From the NCBI RefSeq assembly GCF_004138485.1, contig NZ_RYEV01000003.1, positions 1,550,001 to 1,614,000 of the forward strand: a DNA stretch of 64,000 nucleotides, in the 5' to 3' direction. Position 1 is the first letter of the stretch. Every line of letters starts with the position of its first letter. A model generated the notes under the pieces. It was not told the DNA's origin. It ran no database searches and saw only the letters and a list, made by a program, of their open reading frames with translations. The stretch comes from Peristeroidobacter soli (GTDB taxonomy: Bacteria; Pseudomonadota; Gammaproteobacteria; Steroidobacterales; Steroidobacteraceae). This document shows positions 58,929 through 64,000 of the stretch, one piece after another. Position numbers and translations under genes: made by a program.

Positions 58929-59525
58929 ATGTCCGCGACAATGGTGCCGAACAATCTTGGCCGACGCGCTGTGATGACTGCGATCGCTGGACTTCCTATG
59001 AGCGGCGCCGCTGGGAAAGCGATGAGCGCCGAGACACGAGGCTCGTCGCACACGTTGATTGCCTATTTCTCACGATCAGGCAACACGCGTGTGGTGGCGG
59101 GGTTGATACAGCGAGCGCTTAACGCGGATATCTTCGAGATCGCGCCGGCGGTGTCCTATCCCGCGGACTACGTCGAAACCGTAGAACAAGCACGACGAGA
59201 ACGAGACAGCGGCTATGAGCCTGCGTTGGCGCGCAAGGTGCCCGAGATGGCGAACTACGATACGGTGTTTCTCGGCTTTCCCATCTGGGGCGAGACGGTG
59301 CCACCGGTAATTCGATCATTTCTATCGAGCCACAACTTGGCTGGAAAGAGCCTTATTCCGTTTGTTACTCACGGAGGTTACGGGCTTGGGAGCAGTTTAG
59401 ACGTGCTTGCTCGTTATGTGCCTCAGGCGAAGCTGCTCAAAGGATTTTCGATGCAGGCCGATCAAGAGCGGCAGACGATGAGCCTCGTGAAGGACTGGAT
59501 GCGGAATGGCGGGATTGTTCGTTAG
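58929..59525 (+). CDS. exported flavodoxin
   Basis: 198 residues from the ATG preceded by GGAGACGTGA. N-terminal GRRAVMTAIAGLPMSGAAG resembles a twin-arginine signal; the flavodoxin fold follows with the FMN phosphate loop YFSRSGNTR near residue 48, FLGFPIWGETVPP and FVTHGGYGLG. It may carry electrons in the periplasm for the exported molybdenum enzymes (inference). Confidence 0.87.
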   Translation: MSATMVPNNLGRRAVMTAIAGLPMSGAAGKAMSAETRGSSHTLIAYFSRSGNTRVVAGLIQRALNADIFEIAPAVSYPADYVETVEQARRERDSGYEPALARKVPEMANYDTVFLGFPIWGETVPPVIRSFLSSHNLAGKSLIPFVTHGGYGLGSSLDVLARYVPQAKLLKGFSMQADQERQTMSLVKDWMRNGGIVR

Positions 59526-59695
59526 CACTAGGATCGCTATGCGGCTTCTACCTTTGTCACCGCCGACGCAGCGTGCGCGCGTCTGTCCAAGTATGTCAGC
59601 GGGTCCCTTGTCGTGGTTGGACGGTGACGATACGACAGTGCGAAGGGGAGCCGGCTGACCCCTTTTCGGGCGAGGGTACATTCTGAGTCCGGCGC

Positions 59696-59734
59696 CGAGG
59701 GTCTGAATGCTTAGTCGGCGCAATCAGACCCTCG
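59696..59734. terminator. hairpin between convergent flavodoxin and integrase genes
   Basis: Perfect 11-base-pair stem cgagggtctga/tcagaccctcg around a 17-base loop. No T-tract follows on either side, so it may slow polymerase or protect 3' ends more than terminate alone. Confidence 0.5.
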
Positions 59735-59741
59735 ACGTGCC

Positions 59742-61106
59742 CTAGGCCGCCATCGGCTCGGATGAGGCGCAGAGGGAGGGCAGCTTCGGGCAGGGGTCGT
59801 TGCAGAATAGAGCCCACTGATCCATTAGCAACGCACGCTTCACCAGCAACGTGCCGCGCTGATACGCTGCTTCAGCCTCGTCCTTAAGTTTGTGGGCGAG
59901 GGCATGTTCGATGACCTCTTTGGGGAAGAAAGCGATCTCTGCGGCCCAATCTCGAAACGTGGAGCGAAATCCGTGTTGGGTCGCGACCCTATTCTGGACG
60001 GGATCCATGTATCCGATGCCGTCCCTCCTCAGATCCGCTTCGTGCATGTCGTCGATGACCGCGCACAATGTGGCATCTGAGAGTTCGCCACCTTCAGGCG
60101 CCGGGAACAATAGGTCGCATCCATCGACGCGCGGCAGGCTCTTGTACAACTCGATGGCAGCATCGGATAGCGGGACGATGTGATCCTTCTCGAGCTTCAT
60201 CCGCTCTTTGGGGATGGTCCAACGCTTGAGCTGCAAGTTGATCTCGCTGTGTCGTGCTCCCCTGATTTCCTGGCTGCGCGTACTGGTCAAAATGCCCCAT
60301 TCGAGCGCTCTCCGGGATACTCCATGGCGCGACCGCAAATCGGCCATGAATACGCCGATGCGCAGGTAGGGCAGGGCCGGGTGATGTCGCTTCTTGCGTT
60401 TCTTGAGCTTGGTTGGCGACGGCAGTTCGAACTGCAGATTGCCCTTCCAGCCGGCTGGGTTCTTCCCGCTTCGATGGTTGCGGTGTTCCGCCCAGTCCAG
60501 GATTGACTCGATGCGTCCACGAACGCGAGTCGCCGTCTCGGTTTTCGTGGTCCAGATCGGCTTGAGGATCCGCAGGGTGTGCTCAAGAGTGATGTCCCGT
60601 GGGTGGAGCGGACCGATCACGGGGAATGCATAGTCCTCCAACGTCGAAATCCATTGCTTGGAGTGCTTCTTGGACTTCCAGCCAGCCTCTTGAGCTGCGA
60701 CATAGGTTCGAGCGCACCATTCGAAGGTGATTGGGCCTTCATCGCCGGCGGTATTGGCCGGTGTTTTCGGATTTGGCTCCGGTTGGCCCAGGTCAGGCTT
60801 CGTCGAAGCTGAGAGGACTTGCAGGGTAGGTAGAGCCGACGCTCCGGTGGGGTGGGCTGGTGCGGGCTGTGGGCGCGTCTTGCGCAGAGCCCAAGCCACC
60901 TCGCGGGCTGCTGCCAGTGAGACCGTGGGGTAGCTTCCAAGGCCTCGCTCCGGACGTTTACCGTTGCGCTTGACCCGCAACACCCAGGTCCGCGACGCGC
61001 CCTCGATTCGTAGATACAGGCCAGGGACCAAACCCACGGCATACCGACCATCACCCCGCAAAGACGCTACAGTACGAGCGGACAGTTCCCGTGCTCGTTT
61101 TGGCAT
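59742..61106 (-). CDS. P4-type tyrosine site-specific integrase
   Basis: 454 residues from the ATG at 61106, seven bases after AAGGAG. N-terminal arm-binding domain (KRARELSARTVASLRGDGRY, LGSYPTVSLAAAREVAWALR), a central core-binding domain, and the catalytic domain with Arg in TSTRSQEIRGARHSEI, His-x-x-Arg in QHGFRSTFRDWAAE and the nucleophile Tyr in AYQRG. It would join the element to the tRNA-Ser 3' end. It faces inward from attR, and an arm-like repeat sits at its start. Confidence 0.95.
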   Translation of the reverse strand: MPKRARELSARTVASLRGDGRYAVGLVPGLYLRIEGASRTWVLRVKRNGKRPERGLGSYPTVSLAAAREVAWALRKTRPQPAPAHPTGASALPTLQVLSASTKPDLGQPEPNPKTPANTAGDEGPITFEWCARTYVAAQEAGWKSKKHSKQWISTLEDYAFPVIGPLHPRDITLEHTLRILKPIWTTKTETATRVRGRIESILDWAEHRNHRSGKNPAGWKGNLQFELPSPTKLKKRKKRHHPALPYLRIGVFMADLRSRHGVSRRALEWGILTSTRSQEIRGARHSEINLQLKRWTIPKERMKLEKDHIVPLSDAAIELYKSLPRVDGCDLLFPAPEGGELSDATLCAVIDDMHEADLRRDGIGYMDPVQNRVATQHGFRSTFRDWAAEIAFFPKEVIEHALAHKLKDEAEAAYQRGTLLVKRALLMDQWALFCNDPCPKLPSLCASSEPMAA

Positions 61107-61115
61107 GACTGACTC

Positions 61116-61141
61116 CTTCCGCCATCCCTGTCCGCCATAAA
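61116..61141 (+). repeat. integrase arm-like repeat, copy 2
   Basis: CCGCCATCCC followed by TGTCCGCCATAAA, directly upstream of the integrase ATG (61106) and overlapping its ribosome-site region. Related to copies 1 and 3 with a one-base shift. Binding here could also control integrase expression. Confidence 0.6.
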
Positions 61142-61310
61142 ACACCGGATTACGGCAGCGCTTGAAGGACCAATATGGAACTCGCGCGCACCGTATTCTC
61201 AGTGGGATCAGGGGCTTGGCTTAGATCAATCAGCCCTCCGTAGACTTTGGTGGATGACTATGGACGAGACGCTAGACCGGGCTTTCGGGCTTCCTCTCCG
61301 CCATTTCTCA

Positions 61311-61325
61311 CTCCCTCTCCGCCAC
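61311..61325 (+). other. attR core repeat
   Basis: Exact second copy of CTCCCTCTCCGCCAC in the same orientation, 205 bases upstream of the integrase start. A shorter imperfect copy, TTCCTCTCCGCCAT, lies just before it (61291-61304). Confidence 0.85.
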
Positions 61326-61711
61326 TCTCTAACAAAATCAATAAGTTGAGTGGCTGCTTGATCGGTCTGTCCGCCATCCCGTCCATCATAAATCGTGCTT
61401 CGGCTCAAAGCTCGTGGCGCTCTCCGCTACCTCTTGGAACGGTCATCGAGAAAGCCGATGTGCTGCTCAATAGAGCAGTGACTTCGCTATGGTGGTTGGC
61501 TCGCCAACTCCTCGCAGCGTCAGCACGTCAGCACACACTGGTTATTCGCTGATGGCTGCCGATGGCTCTAGTAATCACGCTTAGCTCAACAGGCCGCGAA
61601 TTCAGTCACGTCGATTACACAATGTGAATCGTCGTAGACTCTGTCCCTTGAAAATCGTCGGCAACGGCGTCGCGAACCTAACTAGTCGCGGCGAGCGACG
61701 GACGTAAACCG
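61326..61711. other. non-coding left end of a possible second element
   Basis: Begins at the attR core and includes arm-like repeat copy 3 (61367-61392). The reading frames seen in it come from the repeats. Near 61620-61714 on the minus strand is the remnant of a ParE-like toxin gene. Nothing else is recognised. Confidence 0.55.
61367..61392 (+). repeat. integrase arm-like repeat, copy 3 (outside attR)
   Basis: CTGTCCGCCAT then CGTCCATCATAAA, 42 bases to the right of the attR core. Its spacing and orientation copy the left end of the island (copy 1), which is unexpected for plain chromosomal flank and suggests the left end of another element. Confidence 0.7.
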
Positions 61712-61714
61712 CAT
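61620..61714 (-). pseudogene. decayed ParE-like toxin remnant
   Basis: An ATG at 61714, five bases after the stop of the parD-like gene, opens MRFTSVARRD and then meets a TAG. The position and the RRD pattern suit the start of a ParE toxin. Later reading frames contain basic residues but no long match. Weak call. Confidence 0.3.
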
Positions 61715-61719
61715 TCGCT

Positions 61720-61929
61720 TCAAGCTGGACTCTTTCGCGTCAATCGCTCGCGCCCAGCGGCCTTGATAGCTTCTGGGTCAAAGTCCTCCACGCGACCACT
61801 TTCCATATCTAACCATCCGAGTTCAACATCTCGGACTATCTCGCTCGCCGCGCTATAACTCTCGGTAGCGACTAGTTGCTCAGCGCATTCCTCGGGCTCC
61901 TCGTCAAGAGAGAGGTTCTTCGTCGACAT
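61720..61929 (-). CDS. ParD-like antitoxin
   Basis: About 69 residues from the ATG at 61929. MSTKNLSLDEEPEECAEQLV and SYSAASEIVRD follow the ribbon-helix-helix ParD/CopG pattern (typically SxSLxxHF...GRYxSASEVVR). The tail FDPEAIKAAGRERL is also familiar. The partner toxin gene below it is broken, so the antitoxin is orphaned. Confidence 0.6.
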   Translation of the reverse strand: MSTKNLSLDEEPEECAEQLVATESYSAASEIVRDVELGWLDMESGRVEDFDPEAIKAAGRERLTRKSPA

Positions 61930-62444
61930 GCAGCACATCCAACACCGAAGTTGACGTTGTTTAAGCTGGTGCGTAACGCCCGGAAAATCTTAGCATGCGA
62001 CTTTTGCACGACGTAATGTGAGTAGCCTCGGCGGTTGGACTCCTTGGCAATCTTACGACTGGCCACACTCCAGCCTGCGAACGGCCTAGATATTTAGACC
62101 GGCCAGAGCATCTTGCACTCGGCCTTGCGCTGCTTGGTCGCCTACTTGACGTGAGGCGGTATCCGGTTCAACTATCCCGCCGCAGATGGGGCGACGCGGG
62201 CACCGGTTCCGGCGCTTTGTCACCGTGACTGTGAGAAACTACAGCCCCGCCTTTATGGTAGGTGGCATAGGCGCTCGACACTTCATCAACGCAAAGAATC
62301 CGATCGAAGTATTCGTTCAAACCGGCGCAGTTGCACGGGCCGCATCACGCTAAGGTCACCGCAGAGTTGCAACAACGGCAGCGGCAAAGGCGCGAGTAAA
62401 TACAGCGGCACCAGATAAGCCGCGAGACAATAGGGGGAGTGTGA
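61930..62444. other. intergenic region upstream of the ATPase gene
   Basis: Divergent between the parD-like gene and the sacsin-like gene. No gene motifs are seen on either strand. The last 15 bases hold the GGGGGAG ribosome site (62433-62439). Confidence 0.5.
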
Positions 62445-64000
62445 GTGTTTGGGGCCAAGGATGTCATCGACGAGATCCGTCGAACTGAATTCCTGCTGGA
62501 TGTCGAGCTCTCGCCCGATGCGCTGATCGGTGCCCGCAATGTGCGCGCGAAGCTGCATCGTGCATTACGTCTTCTCTCGCAGGAGCTTTATTCGCGCGAC
62601 ACGCATTTCGTCCTTGAGCTCGTGCAGAACGCGGATGACAACCACTATTCTCCGTCTGACATTCCCAGTGTGACCTTCGATCTCTCCGCCGATCGGCTAG
62701 AGATCACCAACAATGAAATGGGCTTTGCAGCAGAGAACGTGCGAGCCCTATGTGATGTCGGTAACAGCACCAAGGCCAAGCGGGATGGATTCATCGGTGA
62801 GAAGGGCATTGGCTTCAAGTCAGTGTTCGCAATCTCCAGTCTCCCTGAGATTCACTCCAACGACTTTCACTTTCGCTTCGACACCACCGCTGATGACCTG
62901 CTGGGCTACGTAGTACCCATCTGGTTGGACGGCTTCGAACGGCAGGAAGGTACGAAGATTGCGCTGCCCGCGAAGCTCAATCACCCATTCACGCCTTCAA
63001 CGCTCTCCGAACTCTCGGCTCAATTGCTGCTGTTCTTGAGAAAGCTCCGTCGCCTGGAAGTTCGCAACACGATCTCTCAATCCGCCTTTATCGCTGAGCG
63101 AATGGATCAAGGTCATCGCCTCACGCTCACCTCAACTAGTCGCTCGCTATCGAACGGGGCGGCGCAGAAGCGCATTGTGGCGGGGTACTTACGAGTAGAA
63201 CACAACGTACCGACGGGGGGCCTTGAGGAGGAGAAACGTCCTGACATACAGCAAACGCAGGTGATCCTTGCTTTCCCGCTCAATGAGGATGGCACTGCAC
63301 GCGCCGATATGACGCATCCAGTGTTTGCGTATCTGCCGGTACGAGACGTCGGTTTTAAGTTCGTCGTGCAGGCGGACTTTCTGTTGAGCTCGAGCCGCGA
63401 GGATATCCAAAAGAATTCACTGTGGAATATTCGCATCCGCGATGCCATCGCGGACGCCTTTGTGAGTGCCATTCCTCATTTCACGATTGACGAGCAGCTT
63501 GCACGCACCTTTCTTCACTATGTTCCGGATGACTTCGATATCGTCGATGATTTCTTTCGGGAGACAGTGGAACGCATCTGCGCGCTGCTTCGCGAGACGG
63601 CGTGTGTTCAGAGCCGTTCCGGTCGCTGGTGCACTCCCTCTCAAATCCTATTGACCGATGCCGACTTTCAAGCGCTGTTCTCGAACGAAGATCTACAACG
63701 GTGTTTGCAACTAGAGTATCCCATGCAGAGCTTCACACCCTCTGCACGAACTATCCTCGGCCGCATAGGTGCCCCGAGCGCCAGCCTGTCACACACGCTC
63801 GCGCTGCTGCAGGATGAAGCGGCCGTATCGCAGAACTCTGCCGAGTGGTTCTCGGCACTCTATGATTACTTAGCGCGGACGTATCCTGCCGAGCAGTCAT
63901 TGAAGAAGATGCGCGTGCTCGCCTGCGTTCGCGTGAACGGCGGCACTTTGAGGAGTGCATCGAAGGATGAGATCTTCTTCCCTCTCTCACGTGGCAAACG
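62445..64000 (+). CDS. sacsin/NO VEIN-type HSP90-like ATPase (N-terminal part, runs off window)
   Basis: An open frame of 518 codons from a GTG at 62445, with GGGGGAG five bases upstream and an in-frame TGA directly before the start, continuing past the window. GHKL ATPase motifs: N-box ELVQNADDN (residues 58-66), ITNNEMGF as the G1 box, and IGEKGIGFKSVF (residues 117-128) as the G2 box, the pattern of sacsin-like and NO VEIN proteins. A second stretch, FLLSSSREDIQ, is also characteristic. The large C-terminal region, where nuclease or DUF3883-like domains are often found, lies outside. Such genes are frequent in bacterial defence islands; function here is unproven. Confidence 0.85.
   Translation, partial: MFGAKDVIDEIRRTEFLLDVELSPDALIGARNVRAKLHRALRLLSQELYSRDTHFVLELVQNADDNHYSPSDIPSVTFDLSADRLEITNNEMGFAAENVRALCDVGNSTKAKRDGFIGEKGIGFKSVFAISSLPEIHSNDFHFRFDTTADDLLGYVVPIWLDGFERQEGTKIALPAKLNHPFTPSTLSELSAQLLLFLRKLRRLEVRNTISQSAFIAERMDQGHRLTLTSTSRSLSNGAAQKRIVAGYLRVEHNVPTGGLEEEKRPDIQQTQVILAFPLNEDGTARADMTHPVFAYLPVRDVGFKFVVQADFLLSSSREDIQKNSLWNIRIRDAIADAFVSAIPHFTIDEQLARTFLHYVPDDFDIVDDFFRETVERICALLRETACVQSRSGRWCTPSQILLTDADFQALFSNEDLQRCLQLEYPMQSFTPSARTILGRIGAPSASLSHTLALLQDEAAVSQNSAEWFSALYDYLARTYPAEQSLKKMRVLACVRVNGGTLRSASKDEIFFPLSRGK

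Noticed and set aside
61226-61408. 60-codon frame across attR
   Set aside because: Produced by the att and arm-like repeats; no independent support.
62286-62558. 90-codon minus-strand frame over the ATPase start
   Set aside because: Overlaps the convincing sacsin-like start with its ribosome site; leucine-rich shadow.

Overview
The window is about 64 kb of GC-rich DNA that looks like a gammaproteobacterial chromosome. Diagnostic pieces are a complete Mla lipid-transport set (mlaFEDCB plus the lipoprotein MlaA), a BepA-type periplasmic protease, an HslR-type S4 protein, an aerobic GlpD, a SUF iron-sulphur operon under an IscR-type repressor, and ECF sigma/FecR/TonB-receptor signalling. Class I fructose-bisphosphate aldolase and the SufU/SufT type of SUF operon would suit a Steroidobacter/Nevskia/Xanthomonad-like lineage. 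That placement is inference and no rRNA is present to confirm it.

Core region (1-41.9 kb). From the left: kbl-tdh threonine catabolism, a Tat-exported DUF885 protein, glpD, an S4 RNA-binding protein, an XdhC-type maturation factor, a kinase-like/acyl-CoA dehydrogenase trio, a MOSC protein, a queuosine-precursor transporter, a CnoX/YbbN-like thioredoxin, and putA. A four-gene ECF sigma - FecR - STN/TonB receptor - lipoprotein amidohydrolase module follows. A structured palindromic repeat (24559-24707) separates it from a ten-gene minus-strand SUF cluster (iscR-like regulator, sufBCDS, sufU, sufT, Rieske ferredoxin, sixA, ykgJ-like), whose promoter has its -10 box inside an IscR-like palindrome. 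Then come class I aldolase, mlaFEDCB, an aminotransferase, a HigBA-type toxin-antitoxin pair with an operator on its promoter, mlaA and bepA.

Island (41.94-61.33 kb). A tRNA-Ser(CGA) gene at 41857-41949 carries an integrated element. The last 15 bases around the tRNA 3' end are repeated exactly at 61311-61325, beside a P4-type tyrosine integrase. The cargo is redox enzymes: aldo/keto reductases, a zinc alcohol dehydrogenase, a cupin, short-chain dehydrogenases, exported molybdenum hydroxylase subunits, a carboxymuconolactone-decarboxylase-like protein, an exported F420-reductase-like protein and an exported flavodoxin, with a LysR regulator. At least three genes have lost internal segments, so the island is decaying. 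A LysR-type box occurs three times in it, at the regulator and at two molybdoenzyme genes.

Right end (61.33-64 kb). A 26-base integrase-arm-like repeat found just inside the left end of the island recurs just outside its right end. This suggests a second element in tandem, running off the window. It carries a parD-like gene with a decayed toxin, and the start of a sacsin/NO VEIN-type ATPase (62445 onward, GTG start, open to the window end), a candidate defence or stress gene.
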